A stretch of DNA of 64,000 bases from Drosophila miranda. Taxonomy: Eukaryota > Arthropoda > Insecta > Diptera > Drosophilidae. A program made the position numbers and the translations under genes. A model generated the notes under the pieces. It had not been told where the DNA came from. It did not search any database and saw nothing but the letters and a program-made list of their open reading frames with translations. The DNA lies in the NCBI RefSeq assembly GCF_003369915.1, contig NC_046673.1, forward strand, positions 3,828,001 to 3,892,000, read 5' to 3'. Shown here in pieces: positions 25,501-38,500 of the stretch (positions are counted from its first letter, which is position 1; each line of letters begins with the position of its first letter).

Positions 25501-27117
25501 CAGTGCCACCATCAGCAGCAGCAGCAGAAGTACTCCTTACTGGACATCATCACCGTCGTCCACCTGTCCGCAATTGCCCCAGTGCAACTGTCTCCCCCTG
25601 ACTTCTATAGCCTTCTATATGTAGCCAACTAATTGACTTAATGGCTGAATCAGTCAACATCCTAATACCAGCAAAGGGAAGCCGTGGGATGGGATCGAAT
25701 CGAGGAAGAGAGCTGCTTACAGAGCTGCTGTACAAATTAAGAATTTAAGGTACAGATTAATATAAATAGTTGACACAGGATATACGACAGGTTATATGAC
25801 ATACAAAGCGATTGATTACGTGTAAGTGTGATACGAAGATGGAGTTAGGGTGGATACAGCAATAGAGTGGATTCAATGGATAATCAATTAAGTTAGATAA
25901 GAAGTGTAGGATAATATCGAAAGCTATTGTTAACGATGAACGATAGGCACATGGGAGTATGCTGTTGGGAAAGGGTCAAGGGAATAAATTCAATATTAAG
26001 TAGAAAGTTGTACGATAGAAATCGATCCACTACAAATGGTGAGGATACATATGTGGTCGATAATGGATCGATAATAGAGCACATACATATGTTTGTACAT
26101 ACTCGTATCATCCGCTGCGATCACTCACCTCAATCCAGCGATTCCGTCTTGATCTTGGTCGTGGTTCGATTGTTGGCCGCTGGCTGATGGCTGATGGCTG
26201 TCTGGTTCTAGCCTTGACATCGCCTTCTTTGCCAGGCGGATCTCCATGACAATTGGGTCGCCTCGCATTGCATGCCGCATGTGGCACACAGCCACTGAGC
26301 GAGGAAGATGAAGAGAAAGAGTGGCGGGAAAAAAGCGAAATTGTTGCAGTGGCTTTTTCTCGTGTTTCTCTTTTTTTTCTTGTCTTGTCTTGTCTTGTCG
26401 TTTTCTTGGCGTTTTTTTCTGCTGCCGCCTTATGCAATTGAGTTGCATGCCGCATCCGCCACTGATGCGCCAATTCCACTTGACATTCTCCGCGGCAGCT
26501 GGATGTTGGATGTTGAATGTTGCTGCAGCAGCAATTGGAGGCAGCTTAATTTAGAGAGCAGACCAGACCATTCATGATTTCTTTCTTTCTTTCTCTTTAC
26601 CCGGAAATGGGTCGCAGGTTGCTCTGGTCTTGGCGGACGACGTTGAGGTGGTGAAGGCCATTGCTGGCGGACCCGACGACGACCTGGCCCTCGCCCTATC
26701 CGAGCACGAGAACGAGCTCGACCAGATGGCCCAGGAGTCGGAGCAGGAGCAGCAGCAGCAGCAGCAGCAGGCTCAGCAGCAGATCCAAATGCAGGTCCAG
26801 CAGCAGCAGCAGCAGCACCAACAGCAGCAGCAGCAGCAGCCACCTCCACAGTCGGTGCTGGTGCCCAAGGTGCAGGTGCACTACCAGCACAACATGCCCC
26901 CGTCCCCGCCCCAGTTGGGTCTCACACTGCGCAGTAAGTCATCGCACCCCCACCCGCACCATCCGAAGATCTGAGCCGACCTTCTTCAACCTTCCACTTC
27001 ATAGGCAACCACCAGAACATTCCTCTAAGTTTTGGCCAACCCTTTGGACCTCCGCCGCCGCCTGGAGCCCAGTTCTACAAGGGACCACCCCCACCGCCCC
27101 AGCGCCAGTCCCAACAG

Positions 27118-27155
<38 letters not shown>

Positions 27156-28632
27156 GATGCCCCAGCAGGTACAGGTGCAGCAGGTGCAGGTGCCCGACCT
27201 GAGTGTGGGTGCCTCCAGCAACAACGAAATCTGGGCCTCGCCCGTGCAGGATATGCCCAAGATCGTGTCGCTGGACGTGAAGTGCGAGAAGAACGGCATG
27301 AAGGTGTTTGTCCAGTTCGACAAGCCCTTCAACGGGATCGTGTTCTCCAAGGGCCACTACAGCAATATGAACTGCGTGCATCTGCCGTCCGGATTGGGCC
27401 GGACCTCTGCCAGCTTTGACATCGGGCTGCATGAGTGCGGCACCGCCGGGAACACGGACAACTACAGCCAGGGCTACGGACACGACCAGAGTGTTTCTGG
27501 GGCGGGGACGGGGGCCGGCACTTACTTCGAGAATATCATTGTAATCCAGTACGATCCGCAAGTGCAGGAGGTGTGGGACCAGGCCCGGAAGCTGCGCTGC
27601 ACGTGGCACGATCAGTACGAGAAGAGCGTCACTTTCCGGCCCTTCCCCGTCGACATGCTGGACGTGGTCCGAGCGGACTTTGCGGGCGACAACGTCGGCT
27701 GCTGGATGCAGATCCAGGTGGGCAAGGGCCCCTGGGCCTCCGAGGTGTCCGGGCTGGTAAAGATAGGGCAGACCATGACCATGGTGCTGGCTATCAAGGA
27801 CGATGACTCCAAGTTTGACATGCTGGTGCGCAACTGTGTCGCCCACGACGGCAAGAGGGCTCCCATCCAGCTGGTAGATCAACGGGGCTGCGTGACCAGG
27901 CCCAAGCTCATGTCCCGCTTCACCAAGATCAAGAACTTCGGGGCCTCTGCCTCGGTGCTGTCTTACGCCCACTTCCAGGCCTTCAAGTTCCCCGACTCCA
28001 TGGAGGTGCACTTCCAGTGCACAATTCAGATCTGCCGCTACCACTGCCCCGAGCAGTGCTCCTCCGAGACGAACCTCCAGGATGTCCATCACCTACAGGT
28101 GGGCCCGGAGTCCCAGTATGGACCACCACCCCCGCAGCTGCATGTGGATGCCTACCACGTGGCGAGTGCCATTGGCAAGAGGCGCGATGAGCGCAGGGTT
28201 CAGCGTCGGGCCCGAGCCGTGGCCGAGCCCCAGGTGGGTCTGAACCGCATCATCAAGGTGGTTTCCTCCGGGGATCTGACCTTTGCCATTGACGAACAGG
28301 GCGGCAACGCCACCAACGCTTCCGGATCTGGTTCGACTGCGCAGACAATGGTATTCCCCGTGCGAGAGGAGGGCCTGATCTGCATGACCACGCCGGGCTT
28401 CGCCATCACGCTGATCGTGCTGCTAGGCATCCTGGTCACCTCCTGTCTCACGTCTGCCATCCTGTACGTCCGCCTGCGCCCCTTCTCCTCATTTACCGCC
28501 AAGGAGCGGGCCGTTGCCTTCACGAATCCCCAACTGGCTGCGGCCGCCGTAGCCGGCGCGCTGCCCGTCCTCCAGCTGGCGTCGCCGGCGGATGTTCAAG
28601 GCACTCTCTCCAAGAAGCGGGCGCTGTCATGA
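22561..28632 (+). CDS. dy: Dusky: ZP-domain transmembrane protein (723 aa)
   Basis: Coding exons are 22561-22788, 26618-26933 and 27005-28632 (2172 nt, phases consistent). Protein order: a Ser/Asn- and Gln-rich head (1-62); a hydrophobic signal segment split by intron 1 (about 64-82, KKIWLPLIIFLSLQ joined to VALVLA); an acidic and poly-Gln linker; a ZP domain of about 268-533 with the usual cysteines and ending CRYHCPEQC; a furin-like basic site (about 573-585, RRVQRRAR); a transmembrane helix (about 645-669); and a 54-residue tail. ZP proteins of this class form apical extracellular matrix and anchor cuticle to epidermis; dusky shapes wing cells and bristles. The ATG at 22561 is the first in frame; the open frame upstream of it has none. 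Dusky rather than dusky-like is inferred from the adjacent miniature-type gene and from length (about 700 aa is what I recall for the melanogaster protein). Confidence 0.82.
22789..26617 (+). other. Intron 1 of dusky (3.8 kb)
   Basis: Donor CTGCAG|GTGAGT and acceptor GGGTCGCAG|GTTGCT. It holds a (GT)n run at about 23632-23653, hexamer runs (GTGCCT-like at 23.4 kb, CCACAG at 24.1 kb, CCATCG/CCCCAT at 24.36 kb) and a CTGAGG run at 25.36 kb. Open frames inside it, including one of 215 codons at 24985, are repeat-driven and lack family features. Confidence 0.6.
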
Positions 28633-30364
28633 GCTAACCCCAACTGTTGCTAGTTCCGGTTACGGTTCCGGAAACGCATGCTGGAACGGGCACTCGCTTC
28701 GATTCTTGTGCCAGCCATTGGGAAACTGGTTCCGTTATGGGTTCCGCTACTGGCTGCGGTACTAGTTCCGATTGTGCTTCCAGTTCCAGTTCCGGGCCTG
28801 GGTACAGTTGCGTCTGCGTCTGCGGCTCTTAAATTTGTAGCGTACGCTTCGTTAGATTAATTTTTGATACAAATTATATAAACATTAAATCAAGCCAAGT
28901 TTACTGGGTCCCCCCCCCCCCACGCTTCACCCATCCCTGCCCATGCACCTGCACACTATTTGCAACCGACCGATGAGAGTTGTCAAACGATTCCCTCCAT
29001 TTTCCCTGTTGGTGGCAGTCGATAATCGATTTATTTTTGTTTTAGTTTAAGCCTAGGTTCTACTTCTTTGAGACGGTGCTATGCCATGCCACGCCCCCGT
29101 CCAAGCCCACAGTTGTAGCTTTCTCTCACATTTGATTCGACCTTTGATTACTTAGAGTATTTCCGGTAAGACTCTCTTAAGACTTTGTAGACTCACACAC
29201 AAACACACAGACACGCACATACATGCATACACATACACGTACACTTGAATTAGTCACTAAATATTTTAAGCGCTTTAAGCCTTAGTCTAAGCCGAACATT
29301 TTGCTCCCCACTGTCGCCCATTCCCGATGATTTCCGAACGATGATTTGAATCTACACATTGTACTACTTACCCGTACAACAGACACATATTGTAGTACTC
29401 GTACACCCTGTAGTCCACTTATTTATTTATACACATAATGATTTAATTATTCATACAACACACATATACATATACACATACATATACGAGTATATATGCA
29501 ACCATATATATGCAACCCTATATATATCTTTGATTTTTTTTGCGTAATTTTGTAAGCGGCGCCAAGAGAGTGAGAAGAGAAAAAGTGTTCAATAAATTGT
29601 TTAGAATCCCTCAGTTCTTCATCTTTTTTCCCTCTCGCCTCTACGGGGAAGGAAGGGACGGACACATGCCAATAATATCTCCCTCGCACTCCCTTACCTC
29701 CGCATCATTGAGCTATACCTTGGATGGAAAGAATATACGTAGCCCGTAGTCTGCTTTGAGGCGCACTCAATGCCAAAAGAAAGCAGCGTTGAAAACGTAA
29801 GAACCAGATCCAATTCGATCCAAAGTTATATTCAAACAGTTGACAGACAGCAGAGTAGGCTATGACGTTTTCGTTTCACTTTCGCCTGCCACACTCGCGA
29901 CACGAAGGACTTGACTTTTCAAGTCCGCTTTTGTGCCAGGTCCTCTCCGGCCCAGTAGGCGGAAGTACTATCGAAAGAAGTAGGAGCTATACCCGGTACT
30001 AACACAGTTTATACCTATACGAGTATATATACCAATCAATATAATCCAATAAAAGCAGCAATGCAAGAAAAGCTCGGAATGAATAATCAAACACTTTAGA
30101 TTATTTGGATTCAAAGGAAAAGAACAAAGGTAAAGGTGGATGGCGAAATTTCCCCGTGGACTCGTGGGTATTATTTTTGAGATACATTTGAGCGGCTCAT
30201 AACACATACAACTATTGCTATTTTCGGTTTGTAAAAGTGTGTGTGTGATATAACAAATGAAACAGTCTAATTTTGATTAAATGATGGCATGCTCTGCTTA
30301 ACCGTCTTGTGTCCTTTGATCTCTGGCGGGTCGCCAAGACCGTCACCCGTATTCCATCCCTTAC
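28633..30364. other. Dusky 3' UTR and intergenic spacer
   Basis: Immediately 3' of the dusky stop are GTTCCG-type repeats, then a C-homopolymer at about 28911-28921 and CACACA/TACATA runs near 29.2 and 29.45 kb. Possible poly(A) hexamers occur, for example AATAAA near 29592. No coding sequence is seen. Confidence 0.5.
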
Positions 30365-30775
30365 TTACGGGCTGGGCGGATCCTCGGCCAGCTTCAAGGA
30401 CAGTTCGTACAGCCACTTGTGAGACGAATAAGAAGCGCGCTCCTTCAGGTCGGGCAGAGTGAGCTCGGCCTTGAGGTGGCGACGTCGCATGTCAGTAACG
30501 TGGTCAACGATCACCACACCGTCGGCTGTGATCTTGACCCTACCGGGACGGACCGTAACGGAGGGTCTGCAGTGGTAGTAGTTAGCATCTGAGAGAGTCC
30601 TAGAGAGCTTGTCAAAGTACTTACGAATCGGAAATGAGGTTATTGCTCTTAAAGTACTTGAGGAGCTCCTCGTATTCTGGATCGTAATCAGGTTGTCTGA
30701 AACAAGATGAATCCAATCAGTATGTGGTTCGAATGAGACTTTCCCACCCACTCACAGTTCATTCTGGTCGGACAT
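30365..30775 (-). CDS. Small protein of unknown function (97 aa, three exons)
   Basis: Coding exons on the minus strand are 30775-30756, 30696-30625 and 30566-30365, separated by two short introns (59 and 58 bp) with clean GTGAGT/TTTCAG and GTAAGT/CTGCAG signals. Phases match exactly (294 nt). The protein begins MSDQNELQPDYDPEYEELLKYF, has a KITADGVVIVDHVTDMRRRHL segment in the middle and ends KLAEDPPSP. It has no signal peptide or transmembrane segment, is mildly acidic at the N-terminus and basic in the middle, and is probably cytosolic or nuclear. I do not recognise a family. The intron sizes, balanced codon use and non-repetitive sequence make it a real gene. It lies between the convergent dusky and miniature genes. 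Confidence 0.8.
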
Positions 30776-32245
30776 TGTGTGATCTGCTAAAGTCTGCCGA
30801 CTTCTTACTTAGAAAAATATATTCTTCTGACGAATTCCGAATGGAACTGATTTTTCAAATCCGACTGTAGTGCCTGGGCCTGCCTGCTGCTTCGTCTGCT
30901 CTCCCTCTGTGACACTCTACAAGAATTTGAATGCTATACCTACTGTGCTAATAGTTTTGTACAAAAGTGAGGCAATAGGTCGTAGGAACTCCTCCAGTTT
31001 TGTAACACAGTGGCACTGTAACTATGGCACTGCAGAGAGATGTTCGACAGTCTTCGCCGATCACTGAGTCCTGCCTGCGACCTAGCAATGAGTGATGCTT
31101 TTCGCTTCCCAGTTGGACAGAAACTTGAAATGGCGTTGAGAAATGTCCAATTGGTTTACAGTGCTATAGTTTTTCCCATCGGATATTTCACGATGGTCCC
31201 ATTTGTTACGGCCTCTCATGCAGTGTGTCGAGGGCCCCTCCATTTAAGGTCGACTTTCTGCAAGTATAAGAGGGCTACTACCCTTTTCCAGGTGGTATTC
31301 TCTTTGTTAATCTACTGTAATATTGTCATATACGTATGTATCTACGTCAATACTCACGATACGTAATTGGCCGACTCCTCTAGCCGTTGTTACCAACCGT
31401 TTAGCGGCGAGTTTAAAGTAAATTCGGATTCTTTAATTTCAACTTAGCTAATTTTATTCAATTGTCAATTTTTCAACTACAAAAGTTGCACTTAATTTGT
31501 ATCTGCACATAGACAACTGCATTCCATAAGCGGAAAATATAGAGTGGTAGAGAGTGTGTTCAATAATTGTTTGTATAATCCCTCAAAATTCAAATGTGAA
31601 TATTTTCGATGGAAAATTATGATAATAAGCATTTTACTAGATGGTTGCGTAGGCAATATATAATTTAACTAAATTTCCCCTAAATAAAACTCAGTTTCAA
31701 GGCCAAAACACATACAAAAAAAAAACAAAAAAACAAAACAAATTTTTCAAAATTCAATTTAAAATTTCCATTTTGTTTGATGTGGCTTAAAGCTAGATCT
31801 ATATCGTACGATTTTCTCAAACATATGCCGTAAATATATATAAGTTAGGTGTTTATATGTATCAATAAATAAATAAGTTTCCCTTAAACCTAGATGATGT
31901 GAACTCCATGAACATCTATCATCATTGAGCACCTCTTTTGGGTACGGTATCGCTGGGTATTGCGATACCACCCACCAATTCTGTTTGTGTCTCTTTCTCT
32001 ATATATGTGTATGTGGATGTGTGTGATTTTGAGTCTTTGTGTATGTGTGTGTGTGTGTGTTTAAGCAATTTAACGACTAAATGCACCCAAACAAAAAAAC
32101 GTTATGAATGGATCGATCGTTCGATCGTTCAGCACCAATACGAATGTGAAACGGAACCATTTGGAGCGGTTCGAGTATTGCATTGTTGCCCGGATACGGA
32201 CGAGAAGCTAACATTACGGTGCCATCTCCATCTTCATCTTGGAAC

Positions 32246-32319
<74 letters not shown>

Positions 32320-32330
32320 TTCTCTCTCTG
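32246..32330. repeat. (CT)n microsatellite, about 80 bp
   Basis: A nearly pure CT run 180-260 bp downstream of the miniature stop on its template side. It probably falls in the miniature 3' UTR, where the transcript would carry a long (GA)n. Confidence 0.9.
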
Positions 32331-32505
32331 TCTTTGTCTCTTTATCTTTTCCGATTTCTGATCTCCGAGCAAAAAAAAGGATCGTATAAAAAGTCATACG
32401 AAATAAATAAATAATAATAGAAGGCAAAGACGAAGACGGAGGCCACAATCCGATCCGATCCGATCCGATACGATCCGATGACGATGACGATACTATCCGC
32501 ACCGA

Positions 32506-35500
32506 TCACTGAACCGTTTCATGCCCCACGACGGGGCTCTGCTGCCGCACTTGCTCCTGCTGCTGTTGCTGCTGTTGCTGCATGTGGCGCAGGCGGAAGA
32601 GGCGCAATGTCATCCAGGAGGCCAGGGTGCCGGGCACCGGCATGGGCGTCTGCTTGTCCAGCGCCTCCTTCTGCAGCTGGTAGCGGTAGAGCAGCGAGCC
32701 GGCGACCAGGGCCGAGACAATGGTGGCCGAGATGACCACGATGAACAGAATGCTGAACCCAGGCACGGGCATGCAGATGCCATAGACGACCTCCTCGCTG
32801 ATCTTGCCCTGGAACACGGTCACTGCCTCCTGCTTCGAGTCCGGCGAGAAGGCCAGGTCTGCCTCGGAGATGACATCGTAGAGGCCACTGACTCCCACGT
32901 CGGCACTGCGCACTTTGCGATCTGAGATGACCAGGGAGCGGCGACGACGACGGCGGGGATTCTCCGGCGCCTCTGTGGTGGAGGATGTGGATGTGGATGA
33001 GGATGAGTCGGCATCAGCGCTAGGGGCTGCGGCCTTCTCATCGGGCTCCTCCACATCCAAGTCGATATGGTCCTCTCGCGATTGTTTCAGGGGCTCCGCC
33101 TGGGGCCGGTAGACGGGACGTGGCACATCCTCATCATCGCTTCTGGGCTCCAGAGAACGGGGCCCGGCCATGGGCACGCCCATGCGCTTCTGTGCCTCTA
33201 GCTGCCGTGGTCCGTGGGGGAACTTGCCGCTCTTCTTAAGGCCCAGATACCGCTCACCATCACCCCCATCCATGTCGGCCAGATCAGCGAGATCGTCGTC
33301 GCCGAACAGGTCGGACAGGTCGGCTTCCTCCTGATCCTCGTGCACGGGTCGCGGCTGCAGATTCGCACTCTTCTCGTGAGCGCCTCCATAATCCCCTCCA
33401 GCTCCCATTCCCACTCCGCCCACTCCTTGTCCGCCAATCGTCTGCTTTTGGTCGTGTATTATGTCCTCATAGAAGATGTCATGGTCCACACCCGGACCCA
33501 TACCCAGGCCCATGCCCATGCCCATTCCCATTCCCATGCCCATGCCGTGCTGGGGCGGAGGCAGGGACAGATCCCGGAGCAAATCGTTGGTGCTGCTGCT
33601 GCCCATCGCATCCCCCATGTGAACATCCTTGCGCTCGTTGGCGTTAGTCACTCCGTGGCCCAGACCGAGGCCGAGACCGAGACCGCCCTCACCGCCAGCT
33701 CCCGCCACGCCCGAGTTCTGGCAGTGGTCGAGGCAGCCGTGGCGACAGATCTCCACCTTGCACTTGATGTGCACGCTCAGCGCGTCCGGGAACTTAAAGG
33801 CGTGAAAGAACGCGTACGTGATGACGGTGGCCCTCTCGTCGGGGGCGCGGGCCTTCAGGAAGCGTGAGATCATCTTTGGCCGCAGCACGCAGCCGAACTC
33901 ATCCGAAAGGTTGATCACATGGCCAGAGCCGTCCGAGGCCAAGCAAGACTTAACGCGCATATCGAACTCGCCTGAAAGATAAAAGATACGAGCATAAGAT
34001 ACTGATTGGTCGGTCCAAAATATGCTTGGGCTTACCGCGGTAGTCGTTGATGGCCACGACGAGGGTCAGCGTCGATCCCAGGGGCACAATGCCGCTCACT
34101 GGCGGCGCCCAGGGTCCCTTGCCATGCTGAATCTCCATCCAGCAGTCGACATTATCACCTGCGCGGAAGTTATAGGATATAGATATGGATCAAAAGCGGA
34201 TCCGACTGAATGGATTGCCTGGGCGACTTACCGCGGAAATCGAGCTGGATCACATCCAGATCAGCAATCACCATCGGGGGCTTGGAGGCGGTCTTCTCGT
34301 AGTCGTTGAACCACTCGCAACGCAGCCGCTTCGCCTCGTCCCAGACCTCCAGCAGATCCTTGTCGTATTGCACGACTACCTGTGATGTGATGGACAAAAG
34401 TGATCTTTAGTTGGGTTCAACACTTCGAAAGGGATGGAGGATGGGGGATGTTTGGGATGTATTGGGATGTATTGGGGATCATTATCGATTGCAGCCTCAC
34501 CGTGTTCTCGTAGAACTGTCCGTTGAGATCCGGTTTGGTGCCGCATCGTGAATACGAGATGCGGAACGAGAAGAATGTCTTGCCCGTTGAGGGCGGCACA
34601 TACACGCAACGCGGATCGCTATGTTGTCCTAATGTGATCAGAGTGGGGATTAGTACTCGTATGAGTGCAAGATTTTTAGGAGGATACGCACCTTTGGAGC
34701 TAACAATTCCCTCAAACGGATGCGAGAATGTTAGATGAACATCCATGTGATCCTTGCCGCACATCACCTCCAGGGAGACAATGTTGGGCATTCCGTCGGG
34801 CCGGTCCATAGGCCACAGTTCATTACCAGCTATGACTAAACTAAACTGCAAGAGTGGAAGGTGCATGTAGCAATAATGGTCAGTTATTGGCAGTGGTACG
34901 TGGCTAATATCGACTCATACAAAACATTCATTGGACTCTGATTCTCATTCAACCTCCAATCTGCCTATCATTCTGCCTATCATGCCTATCAAGGCCCAAC
35001 GCCCACACTCATTCCATCTTAGGTAACCATTCTATCCATTTCCATGCCGAATTCGAGCCACTCCCTCTCGTGACGTGTCTCTTCCACAATTGATTGGATA
35101 TGTTCTTTCTATCTCCTATCCAGCTGTACCGTATTCCACCCCATCAACAGTTATATTTAGGTATTTCTTTCCTACAATTTCATCTGCCAACTGATCCTAC
35201 CATCTCTGTCCTATCCTAGCCCATAATCATAATCATCTCTGACCATCTCTATCTGCTTCTCCAGCTCAAGTTCCATCTCTAGCCTTGTGGGTGGCATCTA
35301 ACGGTTCCCGACTGGCACCTGGCAAACGTGTTGCCAATAAAAACGAAACGGAAATCCAGTCTCTGGCCCAGGCAGCAGGCAGCAGCAGCAGCCCCTCGGC
35401 CATGGCCAATAAAGGCCAATCGAAATGAGAAAGCGAATTCCACCTGGTCCGCATCCGTTTGGCCGCGCTTTAGAAACTGGTCTGTCCCGATCTCCTGGGG

Positions 35501-38500
35501 CTCCCCCCATCACCTCTTCCCATCCACTCCAATCAGCTCCCCAGCCCGACATTTGCATACTGATACTTGGCCAAACTGCCTTGCCAAATACTGCTAGAGA
35601 TTCCGTCTAGTTGCGAGGATCGATCGGCTTAAATCTGAACAAATTTCAAATGGAATTTGCATTTTCATACACATCCATATACGTATACATATATGTACAT
35701 ACACATAGATCGCCCCTCGACAGTTCCTTCCACTCATGGTTACTGCACCTGCCAAGCAACATGTTGCAGGTATGTGCAGTGCGTTTACCTGCCCCTATAT
35801 GAAGCATGAAGCGGTGCCACGTTGTCTGGCATCTCAGTGCCAGACGAAAATGCAGGCGCCGGAGACACAGACAAAGCTCTCTTCTGGCCAGTTCACCAAA
35901 TCATTTGGCCTAGGCTCGTAGCTAGTCAGTGAGCTGGCAGCAATAATTGAATGCTCGTAGAGATTACCATGCCTTACACTGAACGAAAATAAATATCAGA
36001 TATAGCACGAGAATGTTTTTCACCAAAATAAACAAAAATATTCCTTGAAAATGGCACAGCCGAAGGCATACGAACTCCGTAGCATGTCTCGAGTCACTTC
36101 AGAGACTGCGAACAAGGCTTGCTGATTTGAATCCGCAGTGCTTCCACTCGGCTCTTCGTGATTCGCGGTGATCCGAATCTGAGTGAAGGGTAGGATTCGT
36201 AAGGATCGAAAGTATTAAAGAGACATGAGCACAGCTGTGTTTTTACGACTACTATGGATTCTACTATCATGCAGGATGAATTTAATGCAACATTCGCAGC
36301 CCATTATATCCAATAGTAATCTATCCAAAACAATCCTTATCCTCGTCAGTAACTTAACAAAAATCTATCTAGCGTATCTATCTATTTGTTTGTATGCAAG
36401 TCGAAAACGGTTGAATCGAATCGAATATTTCAATTGAATGACGATATCAAATAACTGTCATAGGAACCATCGATCTGCCAGGGGGGTAAGCGCTAGTCTT
36501 TCATTCTGTCGTACTGCTTTTTCATTCATTCGAATGCATATTACCCCTTAGTTATTCCCTATATTTTTCTGCATTGGAAAAACAAAAGCTCCAATCTGAC
36601 TATAACATTTCTCTAACTGCAACTATCCATTCCTCTCCATTCCAATCAGTATTTCGACTTATTTTCGAGAACCTATTCAACGATTTGGTCACCGTGCCGA
36701 CGCACGCCGTCTTTCAAATGTTTCTGCTGATCTACAATGATAAACCACGAAAGAACTGCTAGCAATGCTAGAAATTCTATCAGCTGGCACAGATTCGCGT
36801 GGCCAACCTGCAAAATAGCATTCGGGAATACGAGTAGATAGATAATTATATGGCTTTTCCAAGAGTCATGGTTAGAAGCGTTTTGGTTCTCTCTCTCTTT
36901 CTCCATCGGCGTATACGTTCTACGATTATAGTCGGACTCGTATTCCTACCTTGTATTCGTGATCGGAGCTCGTCGGGGAAGCCTATAAAAGACTAACCAG
37001 TGCCGGATGGCTAATCAGTTTGCTACGCAAAACCATCCGAATCACGCTCCCGTATAAGAGATTGCTCGGTTCTGTAAACCACATCGTTCTTATTAGGAAA
37101 TAAACTAAACATTCGTAATAGTCGTAATGGATCGCTGGCAAAATCGCGTTGCTGTCGTCACCGGAGCCAGCTCGGGGATTGGAGCCGCATGCTGCAGGGA
37201 TCTGGTGGCCAAGGGCATGGTCGTGGTGGGTCTGGCTCGCCGTGAGGAGCGGCTGAAGGAACTGAAGGCAGCGCTGCCGTCCGAGCAGGCCGCCCGCTTC
37301 CATGGCCGCAAGTGTGACGTCAGCCAGGAACAGGACGTTGTCGACACCTTCGCCTGGATCGATGCCACGTTGGGTGGAGCCGACGTTCTCGTGAACAATG
37401 CCGGCATCTTGAGGCAGGCGGCGGATATCGTTAAGGAGGGCAACGGCCCCGATCTGAGGGCCATCCTCGACACCAATGTGCTGGGCGTGGCCTGGTGCAC
37501 GCGCGAGGCCTTCCGCTCTCAGCAGCGGCGCAATGTCCTCGACGGACACGTGGTGATCATCAACAGCGTGCTCGGGCACCGTACACCGGTCACGAGCTTC
37601 AGCCTGGGCATGTATGCCCCCTCCAAGCATGCCGTGACTGCCCTGACCGAGGTGCTGCGCCAGGAGTTCCTCAACAAGAAGACCCAGACCAAGATCACAG
37701 TGAGTTTCTCTTACCCTCGAATTGCCGCTTGCCTCTAACCGAAGCTCTTCCTCATCCGTCCCCAGAGCGTGAGTCCCGGCGCCGTCGATACGGAGATTCT
37801 CGACAAGAGGGTCCTCGAACTAATGCCCGGTCTGCCCATGCTGCGCTCAGAGGACATTGCCGATGCCGTCTCCTACTGCATTCAGACACCACCCAATGTC
37901 CAGATCCACGAGATGATCATCAAGCCCATTGGAGAGTCCGTATAAGGTCTCTGGCACCCATCTACGTGTATGCAATCCTGATATTAAACAAACCTAAGTT
38001 TCGATTACGTTCTGAGAGATAACTGATATGCTTAGATCCGATCTAGAAGCTCCGCCCTCATCTGAGTTCAAGGGCAGTATATTTTGTAGATAAAAGCGAA
38101 TAAGTCTCCCTCAGCAGACTTCTTAGAGAGGCATCTTTCTACCAATTTTACTAAATACGCCTATAATTTGACCGCCTTTATTAACACCTGCAGTCTCACT
38201 GTTCTAGAGCCAGTTCAGAGAAAATGTATTGCTTGGAAATAATTTCTATGTTCATTGAGATAAGATCGTACGATTATTCGCTGTTCCCCAGGCCAAGGTC
38301 GGCAAATCAAACTTTAGTTTGTAATTAATTCTATACGAGTACGAGTATGTGTATAGTTTTGGTGATAAGAGCCGAGTAAATTCTGTGGATATGCGACAGC
38401 TATCGAGTGTTTTGTTGTACTTACCATTAAGTGTAAAATAAATATACAGCTACTAAGTCTAAGGTCCCACAGCCGTGTAGGACCTTTTTGTGGGCTCCAC

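Noticed and set aside
24985..25632. 215-codon plus-strand open frame in dusky intron 1
   Set aside because: Includes a CTGAGG repeat and poly-Gln; no recognisable family and no consistent splice sites.
27025..28092. 355-codon minus-strand open frame
   Set aside because: Mirror of the dusky ZP exon; the plus strand carries the ZP cysteines and transmembrane helix.
30721..30740. GGTTCGAAT resembling a tRNA T-arm
   Set aside because: It falls in an intron of the 97-aa gene; no acceptor stem or anticodon arm can be formed around it.
33214..33867. 217-codon plus-strand open frame
   Set aside because: Antisense of the miniature last exon, composed of His/Ala repeats.
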